A stretch of DNA of 64,000 nt from Anaerolineales bacterium HSG24 (lineage in GTDB: Bacteria; Chloroflexota; Anaerolineae; 4572-78; J111): assembly GCA_030377895.1 (NCBI GenBank), contig JAUCGB010000005.1, positions 1-64,000 on the forward strand. Direction: 5' to 3'. Positions 1 to 9,223 of the stretch are shown here, in pieces (the first letter of the stretch is position 1; every line of letters begins with the position of its first letter). The notes under the pieces are model-generated. The model saw only the letters and a list, made by a program, of their open reading frames with translations, was not told where the DNA came from and did not search any database. The translations under genes were made by a program, and so were the position numbers.

Positions 1-90
1 CGCAACGCCCAACTGATAACCGTTGATTGGCGTTTTACTACTCAAGATGCACGGCTTAAACTCAAACATCTTTATCCAAACAGAGCCTAA
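1..90 (+). pseudogene. IS630-like transposase, C-terminal scar
   Basis: The frame beginning at base 1 is open for 29 codons and ends with TAA at 88-90. Its residues include WRFTTQDARLKLKHLYP, the kind of ending I associate with IS630-family transposases. The rest of the gene lies left of the window or is gone. It runs directly into a fragment of a different transposase type in another frame, so this is probably a scar rather than an active element. Confidence 0.5.
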
Positions 91-565
91 TTCATCTTCA
101 ACTTATCAAAACTTTTGTGGTCAGGTACTAGCCTATCGAGACCAATACATAGCCGAGCGTCCCTTTGCCCGTCTCAAAGGCAAAATTATAAACCTACTTC
201 CACTTTATCTCCACCGAGATGACCATGCAACAGGTCTAATCCACATATTGACCATTGCCTTGAGAGTCATGAGCATCATTGAGTTTGTCGTGCGACGCAG
301 TTTGGCCGAAAATCAGGAAACCCTAGACAACATCTATGACGGCAATCCCAAACGTCAAACCGCTCGACCCTCCACCGAGTTGATACTCCATACATTTCGG
401 AAGATAAATTTGGATGTTTACTACGATCAAGATGGGCAGGTTATTGGAAAAAATTTAGACCTCTCAATCAAACACAAATACGAATACTGGAGTTGTCTGG
501 TTTTTCAGCAGATATTTACTATTGTTTGCAAGACATTTTGGTTAATTGGCCTATGCCCAAAATGA
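91..565 (+). pseudogene. IS1634/IS4-superfamily transposase, C-terminal remnant
   Basis: This stretch is open in the second frame and encodes the last part of a transposase: a YRDQYIAERPFARLKG block, then YLHRDDHATGL, then a hydrophobic IALRVMSIIEFVVRR helix and GNPKRQTARP. That order matches the C-terminal third of IS1634-like transposases from memory. The catalytic N-terminal part is missing; an upstream TTG at 23 could extend the frame only by reading the preceding IS630-like scar out of phase. No terminal inverted repeat was found on the right. It is probably inactive. Confidence 0.6.
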
Positions 566-653
566 TATATGAGGATACGGGCTTCATATGACCTGATGAA
601 CTCGACCTTTACAATTGAAAAATGAGAGATTTTTGTTTTCCTTTTATCAGAAT

Positions 654-686
654 AAAGGAGGGACATGTATTTCCCTGTCTCCTTTT
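654..686 (+). terminator. possible terminator hairpin
   Basis: AAAGGAG pairs with CTCCTTT across a loop, and a short T run follows. It lies in the 566-897 gap, which is AT-rich and otherwise holds nothing I can identify. Confidence 0.3.
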
Positions 687-897
687 GTTAGGATTCTTTG
701 TTTGGAGTAATTTTTATGAAACAAAAACAGACTAGATAAATTGCGGTTATATATTTATCAATTAATGATTTTTGTACCACTTCGATTTAAAGCTAATAAA
801 TGATGTTTTTTGCCTAAAATTCCCTGTTTCTGCCGAGTTGTATATTTAGCTTTTCTCAAAAAAACTGTCGAACAGGGCGTATCAAGAACTAATATAT

Positions 898-1665
898 GTG
901 ATTGAACAGTATTGGGAACAGGGAAAATACTTAACAACAGATGATCTTGTCAGTTACAGAAATGTTTGGAAACGAAAACAGAAGTCACTAAATAAAATTT
1001 CTGGACAATATGGAACTTCTGGACGAGTCAAAAAATCACCGATGAATGTAAGTGTTTTCAAAATGTCTTGGCAAGCTTTCTTTCAGCGGACTAAAAACGA
1101 CTCGGAGCATACTTTAAAAGGGAGATTAAAAGTTCTTAATACTGCAAAAAATTTATTTGAATCATATATTCATTTCAAAAATATGGATATAGATACTAGA
1201 CGAGGCATAGCAGGATTTGGCCCCGAAGAAGAAGTCCATTGGCATTGGTTTGGTAGTACAACAGCCGCTGGAAATTTCAAGCATGCAGTTATAGAAAACG
1301 ATGAACACATTTCTTTAGCTCTTGATCAGATTCCACTTCAAGGAGATGTGACAGAAAATCACTACCTCGCGTACGTAAAAGAGTTTGAGCATATTAAGGG
1401 CGGAGGGGTAGCTACTGCAACTAGATTATTAGCACTGAAACGTCCTGATTATTTCATCTGCCTCAATAATCAAAATAAAAATGGTTTGTGTACAGCATTT
1501 GAAATCCCCAAACATGTTACCCTGTCGAATTATTGGGAAGTTGTTATTGAGCGTATTATTGATTCTGTATGGTGGTCATCAAAAGAACCAACAAATGTTA
1601 CAGAGTTAGCAGTTTGGAAATATCGTGCAGCGTTTTTGGATGTGTTATTTTATGTACCTTCATAA
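898..1665 (+). CDS. unrecognised protein with helix-hairpin-helix-like motif
   Basis: A 255-residue protein starting at GTG, with no clear ribosome binding site. The middle contains HIKGGGVATATRLLALKRPD, which has the Gly-x-Gly-x-x-Thr-Ala pattern of a helix-hairpin-helix DNA-binding turn, followed by a Trp-rich C-terminus (NYWEVVIERI, SVWWSS, VWKYRAAFLDVLFY). I have a faint memory of this GVATATRLLAL...YWEVV...AAFLDALFY pattern in proteins near restriction or defence genes, but cannot name a family. Base composition is clearly more AT-rich than in the genes from 2 kb onward. Together with the transposase scars on the left this suggests acquired DNA. A DNA-binding or nuclease role is inference only. 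Confidence 0.6.
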   Translation: MIEQYWEQGKYLTTDDLVSYRNVWKRKQKSLNKISGQYGTSGRVKKSPMNVSVFKMSWQAFFQRTKNDSEHTLKGRLKVLNTAKNLFESYIHFKNMDIDTRRGIAGFGPEEEVHWHWFGSTTAAGNFKHAVIENDEHISLALDQIPLQGDVTENHYLAYVKEFEHIKGGGVATATRLLALKRPDYFICLNNQNKNGLCTAFEIPKHVTLSNYWEVVIERIIDSVWWSSKEPTNVTELAVWKYRAAFLDVLFYVPS

Positions 1666-1742
1666 ATATAACAGACAAGACAACAGCTATTCTTACAGAT
1701 TACTAACCAATTTCCGCCGTAAATATACATGGGTAACAGAAT

Positions 1743-1937
1743 ATGAGTGATACAACCACAACTATTGACAATGTTGGGCATGATTTATCTGGTAATGTAG
1801 CTGGCCGAGACATTAACCAGACTTTTATTAACCACAGAGGAAAAATAATTCGCTTTTTTTCTGTGAACCTCCGTGTTCCTATTTTATCCTTCCCTAAACC
1901 AGTTTGTCGGGTAGCAAGAGAAACGATAAACTTCTAG
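1743..1937 (+). pseudogene. truncated gene start, NVxGNVAGRDINQ-type N-terminus
   Basis: The first ~30 codons encode a Thr-rich start followed by LSGNVAGRDINQTFIN. That block is a recurrent N-terminal sequence of cyanobacterial and filamentous-bacterial multidomain signalling or defence proteins (TIR, NACHT and similar), where it precedes the effector. Here the original reading stops at about 1831, where a copy of the 180-bp interspersed repeat begins; the remaining codons to the stop are translated repeat. The start has no strong ribosome binding site. I read it as a gene severed by the repeat or by a deletion ending at it. Confidence 0.55.
1832..1918 (-). repeat. R-element copy 1 (partial)
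   Basis: Right half of the ~180-bp MITE-like repeat, ending GTCGGGTAGCAAG. The half carrying the CTTAGTACCCGACA end is missing. It truncates the small gene on its left and ends 24 bases before the glycosyltransferase start. Confidence 0.85.
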
Positions 1938-1942
1938 AACTT

Positions 1943-4900
1943 ATGCGAGATATACAGATTCGCCCCAAATACGGGGTGATTTTTTTTGTCGGCTTAGGTT
2001 TTGCCTGGCGAATTTATCAATTAAGCTTTCAACCATTGTGGGGCGACGAAGGATGGAGTTTCTATTTTGCCACCCATTCCGTCTCGGAACTAATCGCCCT
2101 GACAGCAACTGATATTCATCCGCCCCTGTATTATCTGTTACTCAAGGGCTGGTTTGCTCTGCTTGGCGTTAGCCCCGAATCGGCTCGTTTATTATCAGCA
2201 TGGATTGGCACATTGTGGCTACCCATTGTCTATCTGTTGGGGCGACGGATGTTTGGGTTATCTGTGGCCTTAGTTGCAACCGGATTGACCAGTGTTATGC
2301 CTATGGCCGTCTACTACTCGCAAGAGGTGCGAATGTATGGCTTGGTAACGTTACTGGGCCTGATTTCTATGTATGCCTTATGTCGAGTGAGTGATCGTCA
2401 ACTATTCTATAGAGATTCCCCTTTTTGGACGACGCTATACATCCTCAGTACTGTAGGCGCGCTTTATACCATGTATTACGCCGCCTTCATTCTTTTGGCC
2501 CAACTGCTGTACTTAAGCTGGTATTGGTTACTTAAAAATAGACTGCATCCTTATTCAACCGATCACCTAAAACGTTTCGTTTATCGCCTTATTGCGGTCG
2601 CCCTCTTATATTTGCCTTGGGTGATATACGCCACGCCACGCCTGCTCAGTTACATCAAAAACAAACGGGATGTTGAGGGCTATCTCCCCTTGTCTCCACT
2701 CGATTTTTTGACCGATCATCTCACCGCCTTTAGCGTCGGGCATCTATCCGACCCACTGCTATTGCTCGGTTGGGGTACGCTTCTTTTTGTCGGACTGTTT
2801 ATCGTCGGCCTTTTGGTGATGGGAAGCAACTATATTGAGGGTAACCCCTTTGCCCTACATTCTTTGAAAGAAAAGAAGACCAGTTGTAAATATTCAGCGA
2901 ACTCGCCAGAAAGAGCATCAGAAACCCGATTTCTCGAAAAAATTGGGTTCCTAGGCTACTTTACTGAACTTTTACAAGGGACTAACGAGAGGACTGATTC
3001 CCTTAAATCAACGACATTCGTCGCCAATCGTTTCTCCCATCAACGACTACTGTACTTTTATTTTTTTATCCCACTTTCTAGTGGCTATCTGATTAACCAA
3101 ATTTTTCCCTTTACCCCGCCCACCTACGAACGCACCCTGTTACTAATCACCCCCGTCTATTGGCTTTTTATCGCCGTGGGCCTTGTCTGGTTGTGGCATA
3201 AATGCTCGATAACCAGATTCCTCAGCATCAGCATAGCCATGTTAATGCTGATAATCACCCTCATCAGCCTGATTGGGTTTTACAGCCAACCCCGCTATAT
3301 CGACGAAGATTATCGCCCCTTATTGGCTGATGTAGCGAATCGAGCAACCGAGCAGGACAGTTTATTAGCCAGTTATCAATGGCAACTCGGTTTTTATCGA
3401 GCCTATTTGCCCGAGCCACGCCCCAACATTTTTTTAGTACCCGGTTGGGGACAAGGTTGGGACGCTGACGAGCATGGTGAGCGGACGCAGATGAAGCATG
3501 ATTTGAGCCGTCTGCTGGCTGATTCGCCTCGCCTCTGGTTTCCGGCTCATCAAACGGCGGGACGTATTTGGGAAGATGCCGCTGAGGAGGCCATCACCCA
3601 ACTTGGGTATCCCACCTTATTGACATGGTACAGCCCGCAAACCAAATTGACCCTGACAGGTGGTCATGATGACAATCAGATCAACCAAGCCTCAACCGCT
3701 AACTTTGCTAACTATCTATTTATGACACAGGCCATCGTTGGTCAAGCCAGCTATCAGTCGGGGCGAGGGATTATTCCGTTGGAGCTAACATGGCGCAGTC
3801 AACAACCCTTGCCCGACGAATATCAGGTCAGCCTACGTTTGGCCGATTTTGAGGGACGGACATGGGCCATTCGCGATAGTCATCCTCGTGGCGGACAGCG
3901 CCGATTCAGCCAACTTAATCCCACCGACACCCTCACCGACCGACATGGGCTACTGGTCGAAGCCGGTACGCCCCCCGGCCTATATCGCCTGCTGTTGAGC
4001 CTGCGTCGGCTTGAGGATGCTCATCCGCTAGACATGGTTGACGTGGCTAATCAGCCAGTAGGCGTTGAGCTACATCTGGCTGATGTGACCATCATCGACC
4101 CTCAACCTGCGATTGACAAGGGCGCGTTGCCGGTTGCCACCCAGACCAACATCCGTTTTTATGATAATGTCGCCAGTATGGTCGGACACAGTGTGCCGGA
4201 CAGCCCATTCAAAAGCGGTACTTATGTAGATGTAAACTTGTTTTGGCAAGCCTTGAATGATGTTAGCCAAACCTATATTGTCCAGATTCAACTCGAAGAT
4301 GAGGCCGGACAAATTCACTCAACTTATCAACGGCAACCGATTCGACCGACCACCGATTGGCGGAGAGACATGCTCTTGCGAGACCCGCATGAGTTTCCGA
4401 TACCGGCCACCATCTCAGCCGGACGCTACAATCTCCGCTTGAGCCTATTGTCAGGCCAGCAACAGCCACTCAATCTGTCATCTGCGGGTAGCAATCGACT
4501 TCTTGATCGATTCTCACCGATGACCTCAATCATACTGACCAGCATCAACCTCATTGAGCGTCTGAGAATCTATGATGCCCCTCAGCCTCAAAACCCGTTA
4601 CAGGCCGATTTTAATGGACAGGCCATGTTAGTTGGGCTTGATATGCCTTTCCAAACCTTCTCCGCCGGTGATAAATTACCCCTGACCCTGTATTGGCATG
4701 CTCAGACCGAGTTTGATCGTAGTTGGACAGTTTTTGTCCATCTGTTGGATGAACATGGCACGATGGTAGCTCAACACGATAAATTGCCGGGGGACGGTGA
4801 GTTTCCAACCACAAGTTGGTTGCCGGACGAATATTTGACCGATTCCTATACGATTGTATTACCATCAAACTTGCCTGCCGACACAAATTATACCCTAAGT

Positions 4901-5008
4901 TTAGGGTTTTACGACGCGAATGACTTCAGTCGCCTCCCACTTGTGATTGGGGGAGAGGTGGTTGGTGATCATCTATTACTAACCGATTGGCCAATTTTGG
5001 TTAAGTGA
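1943..5008 (+). CDS. PMT/ArnT-like membrane glycosyltransferase with C-terminal extension
   Basis: Probable polyprenyl-phosphate-sugar transferase of the GT-C fold, acting on the outer face of the membrane. The N-terminal ~450 residues hold many hydrophobic helices. The acidic pair in LWGDEGW (D35, E36) and IHPPLYYLLL (from residue 58) are the hallmarks of the PMT/GT39 superfamily (catalytic Asp in the first outer loop). Residues ~300-370 contain a long hydrophilic insertion that includes a palindromic GAAACCCGATTTCT repeat. The C-terminal ~500 residues form soluble beta-rich repeats ending in LYWHAQ, VFVHLLDEHG and LSLGFYD motifs, an extension I associate with Chloroflexota glycosyltransferases. 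I chose ATG 1943 because the 13 codons before it are largely repeat R1 translated in frame. The acceptor substrate is unknown. Confidence 0.85.
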   Translation: MRDIQIRPKYGVIFFVGLGFAWRIYQLSFQPLWGDEGWSFYFATHSVSELIALTATDIHPPLYYLLLKGWFALLGVSPESARLLSAWIGTLWLPIVYLLGRRMFGLSVALVATGLTSVMPMAVYYSQEVRMYGLVTLLGLISMYALCRVSDRQLFYRDSPFWTTLYILSTVGALYTMYYAAFILLAQLLYLSWYWLLKNRLHPYSTDHLKRFVYRLIAVALLYLPWVIYATPRLLSYIKNKRDVEGYLPLSPLDFLTDHLTAFSVGHLSDPLLLLGWGTLLFVGLFIVGLLVMGSNYIEGNPFALHSLKEKKTSCKYSANSPERASETRFLEKIGFLGYFTELLQGTNERTDSLKSTTFVANRFSHQRLLYFYFFIPLSSGYLINQIFPFTPPTYERTLLLITPVYWLFIAVGLVWLWHKCSITRFLSISIAMLMLIITLISLIGFYSQPRYIDEDYRPLLADVANRATEQDSLLASYQWQLGFYRAYLPEPRPNIFLVPGWGQGWDADEHGERTQMKHDLSRLLADSPRLWFPAHQTAGRIWEDAAEEAITQLGYPTLLTWYSPQTKLTLTGGHDDNQINQASTANFANYLFMTQAIVGQASYQSGRGIIPLELTWRSQQPLPDEYQVSLRLADFEGRTWAIRDSHPRGGQRRFSQLNPTDTLTDRHGLLVEAGTPPGLYRLLLSLRRLEDAHPLDMVDVANQPVGVELHLADVTIIDPQPAIDKGALPVATQTNIRFYDNVASMVGHSVPDSPFKSGTYVDVNLFWQALNDVSQTYIVQIQLEDEAGQIHSTYQRQPIRPTTDWRRDMLLRDPHEFPIPATISAGRYNLRLSLLSGQQQPLNLSSAGSNRLLDRFSPMTSIILTSINLIERLRIYDAPQPQNPLQADFNGQAMLVGLDMPFQTFSAGDKLPLTLYWHAQTEFDRSWTVFVHLLDEHGTMVAQHDKLPGDGEFPTTSWLPDEYLTDSYTIVLPSNLPADTNYTLSLGFYDANDFSRLPLVIGGEVVGDHLLLTDWPILVK

Positions 5009-5024
5009 ATTCCTTCACATGATG

Positions 5025-5053
5025 TTGACAACTCTATTCGTTTGTGGTAAATT
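5025..5053 (+). promoter_or_regulatory. sigma70-type promoter for HNH gene
   Basis: TTGACA (5025-5030), a 17-base spacer, then TAAATT (5048-5053). It lies between the glycosyltransferase stop and the HNH gene at 5120. Confidence 0.55.
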
Positions 5054-5119
5054 GACATCGGCTATGCCAAATTTGCAAAATAATCATCTAGTTGTCAACT
5101 AAGTCGGGAGAAGGTCATC

Positions 5120-5638
5120 ATGGCAATTCTATTACTCAATGCAAGTTATGAACCCTTATCTGTTATCACCCAACGGCGGGCGATGTCGTTGATGCTGCGG
5201 GAGCGGGTCGATGCGGCCACCCAAGATGCGGTGACGATTCGTAGTACATCAGGTAGTTTGGCAATTCCAACCGTTATCCGCTTACGGCGATATATCAACG
5301 TGCCTCGTCGCGGGGCGCGCTGGAGTCGGAAAGGGGTTTTACAACGGGATGAGTATCAATGTATCTATTGTGGGGTTAAAGCCGGTGAACGCAAGGGAGG
5401 ACAAATTCTTGGCCGAAGCAGTTTTACGGTGGATCATATTATTCCCCGTAGTCGAGGTGGGCGGAGCAGTTGGGTCAACACGGCCTGCGCCTGTCCCATT
5501 TGTAACAATCGTAAAGCGAATCGGACTCCGCATGAGGCGGGCATGATTATGCGCTGGGAGCCAAAAACTCCTCGAGTCACATACTTGATAGCCTCTGGAG
5601 AGATTCCTGCTGCTTGGAAAATCTATCTGGAGATGTAA
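5120..5638 (+). CDS. HNH endonuclease family protein
   Basis: A 172-residue protein with a textbook HNH fold: zinc pairs C81/C84 (CIYC) and C125/C128 (CPIC), the catalytic DHIIPRSRGG block (D105, H106), N120 in SSWVNT, and CNNRKANRTP. The N-terminal part (LLLNASYEPLSVI) is the usual start of the small stand-alone HNH proteins found in Actinobacteria, Cyanobacteria and Chloroflexota. A good ribosome binding site (GGGAGAAGG) precedes the ATG. Members are DNA-binding nucleases of unclear cellular role. No restriction-modification partner is nearby. Confidence 0.9.
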   Translation: MAILLLNASYEPLSVITQRRAMSLMLRERVDAATQDAVTIRSTSGSLAIPTVIRLRRYINVPRRGARWSRKGVLQRDEYQCIYCGVKAGERKGGQILGRSSFTVDHIIPRSRGGRSSWVNTACACPICNNRKANRTPHEAGMIMRWEPKTPRVTYLIASGEIPAAWKIYLEM

Positions 5639-5693
5639 TCAACTCTCATAAAAGGGTGTTCAGTTCTAATCCATGTAGGCATAATCGTGACAC

Positions 5694-5867
5694 CTTGCTA
5701 CCCGACAAACTGGTTTCGAGAAAGTTAAAACAGTAACACAGAGGACACAGAGGGACACAGAGTTTCACAGAGGAAAGAATAACTTGCTTTTTCTCTGTGA
5801 AACTCTGTGTTCCTCTGTGAAACTCTGTGTTAATTAGTTCAGACTAAATTTTTCGTCGGGTACTAAG
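5694..5867 (+). repeat. R-element copy 2
   Basis: Complete element from CTTGCTACCCGACA to GTCGGGTACTAAG, with the inner arms made of short CACAGAG/CTCTGTG blocks that fold back on each other. It fills the gap between the convergent HNH and priA genes. Confidence 0.9.
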
Positions 5868-5944
5868 TCCCATCAGACTGAACCAGTGCCCAAAATAAAC
5901 CAGGCCTAGATTTGAAACTTGCAGGTGTATGACGACAGACTCGC

Positions 5945-5986
5945 CGAATCGCTGACTCACCAGAATCGCTGACTCGCCCAATCACT
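5945..5986. repeat. short direct repeats AATCGCTGACTC
   Basis: Two copies of GAATCGCTGACTC plus a degenerate CCAATCACTG run into the priA stop codon. A similar GAATCGYTG array sits at the 3' end of the homoserine dehydrogenase gene (11249-11287). Confidence 0.6.
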
Positions 5987-8900
5987 GTATCGACACCGGA
6001 TCAACATCGATCTTCCAGCCGAAGGGTAACGGCATGAGCGGACGGAGTAGTTCTGGTGGATTGGTGGCTCGGACGAGGATAAACCAGCGGAACTGGGTGC
6101 GGAGGCGCGGCACGTAATGCGGGGTCGGGCCGACGATTTCGACATTAGGAAGCCCCAAACGGGTCATATAGCGGCGCAACTGCTCGGCCATGTTCTCGGC
6201 CTCTGCTTTGGCCCGTTCCTCACCAGCCCCACTGTACAGCAGAACCGCCAGCCGCTTATATGGCGGATACTGTTGCTCCCGCCGAAACTTAATCTCCATG
6301 TTATAAAAACTCAAATAGTCATACCGAGCCGCAGCCTGAATGACCGGCTGTTCGAGGTTGTAACTTTGGATAATCACCCGCCCACCCAAGGGACTACGCC
6401 CGGCCCGTCCGGCTACCTGCACCAACATCTGAAAAGTGCGCTCGGCCGCTCTAAAATCAGGCAAAAAGAGGGAGGTATCGGCAGAGATTACCCCAACTAG
6501 CGTCACCAGTGGCAAATCTAACCCTTTGGTGACCATCTGCGTGCCAACCATGATGTTGGCCCGTCCCGACATAAAATGTTGCAGGAAGATGTCATGACTG
6601 CCTCGCTTGCGGCTGACATCCTGATCCCACCGAATCGATGTGGCGTATGGAAAATTATGCCGCACCGCCTCCTCAACCCGTTGCGTACCCAAGCCAAAAT
6701 AGCGAATTCGTTTATTTTTACATTCGGGGCAAATCTGAAACGGTAGTTGCCGATAACCGCAGTAGTGACAAATCAACAATTCGCCCTGTCGATGGTGGGT
6801 TAGCGTGGTGTCACAGTGTGGGCAACGCTGAACATAGCCACAATCTCGGCAATTAACAAATGTGGCATTTCCTCGCCGATTGAGAAACAGAATCACCTGC
6901 TCGCCCCGTTGCAGAGTTTCATACATGGCCTCCTGCAAGGCTCGGCTGAAAATCGTCCGATTGCCCGCCTTTAGCTCCTCCCGCAAATCGATCAGTTCCA
7001 CCGTCGGCAGGGGAAGCGAGGTCAGTCCTGCCGCGTCCGCGCCCCTGCCAAAGGGCACTGTCCTCCCCTTTGGGGCTAGATTCTGAATCAACCTCTTCTG
7101 CACGTTCACATGGTCAACATGGGCCAACACTCGCTTGGGCAGACTCATCAGTTTATAGTTGCCCAGTTTGGCTTGATGATAGCTGACTACATCCGGCGAG
7201 GCACTACCCAAAATCACCAGTGCGCCGGTCAACCGTCCCAACTCAATCGCCGCATGTCGAGCATGAAATAAGGGCGGACGCTCCATCTGTTTGTAGGCCG
7301 CGTCATGCTCCTCATCAACCACAATCACACCCAAATTTTGCAACGGTGCAAACAGGGCCGAGCGCGCCCCAACCACTAGCGACAACTCCCTGTTTCGCAC
7401 TCGATCCCAAGCATCGTACCGCTCGCCGGGTGACAGCGCAGAATGCCACAAGGCCACCTGCTCTGGAAACCGAGCCGATACCCGCGCCACCGCTTGCATC
7501 GCGAGGGTAATTTCCGGCACGAGCATCAAGGCATGTTGACCCGCTTTGAGGGCCACATCAATCGCCCGCATATAAATCTCAGTTTTGCCGGAGCCAGTCA
7601 CGCCATGTAATAAAATCGGCGTTGGGGCAATCGGTTTTTGTCTCTGATGACGCTGATGATTGGCTCGTTGGCTGGCCTGCCAAATTTGGAGAATTTTCCG
7701 CCAAACATGCTCTTGCTCAGGCGTTAAATCGGGCCGATTCTCTAAGGTAAATATCTTGTCAACGAGTGGGTCACGCCAGCGACGGGTAGCATCCAGACTA
7801 ATCAGTTTCGCCGACTCCAAATCACGCAAAACCTTAAGATTGGCCTCGGTTTGAGCATAGACCCAACCAATCCACAACGGCCCATCCTCCGAAGCCAGCA
7901 GACGTAGCACCGAAACATGCCGCTCGGCATGGCGCAGAGTGATTATGGCTGCTAACACCTGCTCCGGCGGCAGATTCAGCCGTACCCGTGTCGGTTCGAT
8001 AAATCGGCCCAGCAGACCTTGTTCGATTAACGCCTCAATCGTGTGGGTAACGGGTATCTTGCCTGCGTCCGTGGAATTTTCCATTGGAGACGCTTTGTCG
8101 AGCTGTGCTAGTTGAATGAGCAGTTCCGATTCCAGTTGCGGGGGCTGTTGAGCCAGCATGGTCAACAGCGTTTTGGCCGAATCGGAGAGAGTCTCATCAG
8201 CCAAAACCTCTTTGAGACGGGATTGCATGGTCGGGGCAATCGCCAGCCGATTTTCCGCCGGAACAACGGTCAGCCAGCCCCGCTCGGTGAGGGAGTTGAC
8301 TCCGCTTTCGGTTTTATAACCAATGGCGTTCAACACCTCATCCAAGGGCGGAAATGGGTCGTCACATTCGACCAGATAGGTCAGCAAATCGGCCTGTTTT
8401 GAGGCTCGGCCTACCGTTGGCAGGACGACCTCCACTTGGTCAGGCGGAATCAGCAGTTCGACAGTGCGATCCATTTTGGGGCCGACTTTAGGTTTGCTCA
8501 AGACCGATTCTCGTTGCGCCAGCCCCGTCGCCATAAGGGTACGGGCCGCGTTTTGGTCAATCTCTTTCCAGCGCGCCCCCCCTTTTTGTTGCAAAAATGT
8601 AAAGAGTAGTCGAGCGGGGGCGGCCAAACTTTCGGCTCGCCAACGATTGGCTGGAGTGATGTTCGGTTTGAGGATATATTCTGACTTGTGATGAGAGCCA
8701 GGGGGTAAAAAGGCACGTAAACATGTCGCCAAAGCGGTCAAATATTGGGCTGAGAGCCAATGAGCCAACTCGATTTGAGCCGGTGTAACCACCGGAGTCG
8801 GGTCTAAAATCTCGAAGATAGGACGAGTCACATCAAGCAGGGAGGTTTGTTTGATGGCGACGACGATGGCGGGCAGTTTCTCGGTGCGTAGGGGGACGGC

Positions 8901-9089
8901 GACCAACTGCCCAACTTCGATTTCGGGCCTGAGTTGGGGCGGGACATGGTAGTCGAAACTGGTTGCTAGTGGGTTTTCAGCCGCGTCGATATCCGGCTCA
9001 GCCAAGACGCGGTGCGACGCGGCTTCGGTAGAGTTGGGTGGGGTAATCGGTTTTATGATTGGGCGACTAAGCACAACTTCGACGTACAT
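5982..9089 (-). CDS. priA: primosomal protein N' (replication restart helicase)
   Basis: PriA reloads the replicative helicase at stalled forks. At 1035 residues it is longer than the usual ~730-800. Visible in order: an N-terminal DNA-binding domain (YVEVVLSRPI, FDYHVP), a central winged-helix region enlarged by ~200 residues, Walker A GVTGSGKTEIY, DEEHDAAYKQ, GSASPD, a zinc-binding block (CRDCGYVQRCPHC and CHYCGYRQ...CPEC), and C-terminal helicase motifs GTQMVTKGLD and GRAGRSPLGG. Between DEEH and the helicase lobe is an insertion (LAPKGRTVPFGRG) encoded by a palindromic CCAAAGGGC...CCCCTTTGGGG repeat at 7047-7079. I took ATG 9089 (MYVEVV) because the 15 codons upstream are non-homologous. 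It lies downstream of gmk and the rhomboid gene. Its partners DnaB, DnaD and DnaC are encoded at 53-58 kb. Confidence 0.95.
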   Translation of the reverse strand: MYVEVVLSRPIIKPITPPNSTEAASHRVLAEPDIDAAENPLATSFDYHVPPQLRPEIEVGQLVAVPLRTEKLPAIVVAIKQTSLLDVTRPIFEILDPTPVVTPAQIELAHWLSAQYLTALATCLRAFLPPGSHHKSEYILKPNITPANRWRAESLAAPARLLFTFLQQKGGARWKEIDQNAARTLMATGLAQRESVLSKPKVGPKMDRTVELLIPPDQVEVVLPTVGRASKQADLLTYLVECDDPFPPLDEVLNAIGYKTESGVNSLTERGWLTVVPAENRLAIAPTMQSRLKEVLADETLSDSAKTLLTMLAQQPPQLESELLIQLAQLDKASPMENSTDAGKIPVTHTIEALIEQGLLGRFIEPTRVRLNLPPEQVLAAIITLRHAERHVSVLRLLASEDGPLWIGWVYAQTEANLKVLRDLESAKLISLDATRRWRDPLVDKIFTLENRPDLTPEQEHVWRKILQIWQASQRANHQRHQRQKPIAPTPILLHGVTGSGKTEIYMRAIDVALKAGQHALMLVPEITLAMQAVARVSARFPEQVALWHSALSPGERYDAWDRVRNRELSLVVGARSALFAPLQNLGVIVVDEEHDAAYKQMERPPLFHARHAAIELGRLTGALVILGSASPDVVSYHQAKLGNYKLMSLPKRVLAHVDHVNVQKRLIQNLAPKGRTVPFGRGADAAGLTSLPLPTVELIDLREELKAGNRTIFSRALQEAMYETLQRGEQVILFLNRRGNATFVNCRDCGYVQRCPHCDTTLTHHRQGELLICHYCGYRQLPFQICPECKNKRIRYFGLGTQRVEEAVRHNFPYATSIRWDQDVSRKRGSHDIFLQHFMSGRANIMVGTQMVTKGLDLPLVTLVGVISADTSLFLPDFRAAERTFQMLVQVAGRAGRSPLGGRVIIQSYNLEQPVIQAAARYDYLSFYNMEIKFRREQQYPPYKRLAVLLYSGAGEERAKAEAENMAEQLRRYMTRLGLPNVEIVGPTPHYVPRLRTQFRWFILVRATNPPELLRPLMPLPFGWKIDVDPVSIQ

Positions 9090-9223
9090 ATTGTGAAACA
9101 TGATACGTGATACGTGAGGGGTTATGGGCATCACGCGGGCTAGAGTTTTTGTATATCCGGCTTCAACAGCTTCGATTAAGGAATCGACAGCGTAGCAGAC
9201 TTAATTCAGGGCTTTTCACGAGA

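Noticed and set aside
1904-1942. N-terminal extensions reading ...FPKLVCRVA... before the glycosyltransferase, homoserine dehydrogenase and cyclase starts
   Set aside because: The same peptide recurs before unrelated proteins because it is R-element sequence in an open frame; family alignments start at the internal ATGs with ribosome binding sites.
5694-5867. R element as a bidirectional terminator for HNH and priA
   Set aside because: It can form a hairpin, but the same element also lies at gene starts and inside a coding end, so position does not support a terminator role in general.
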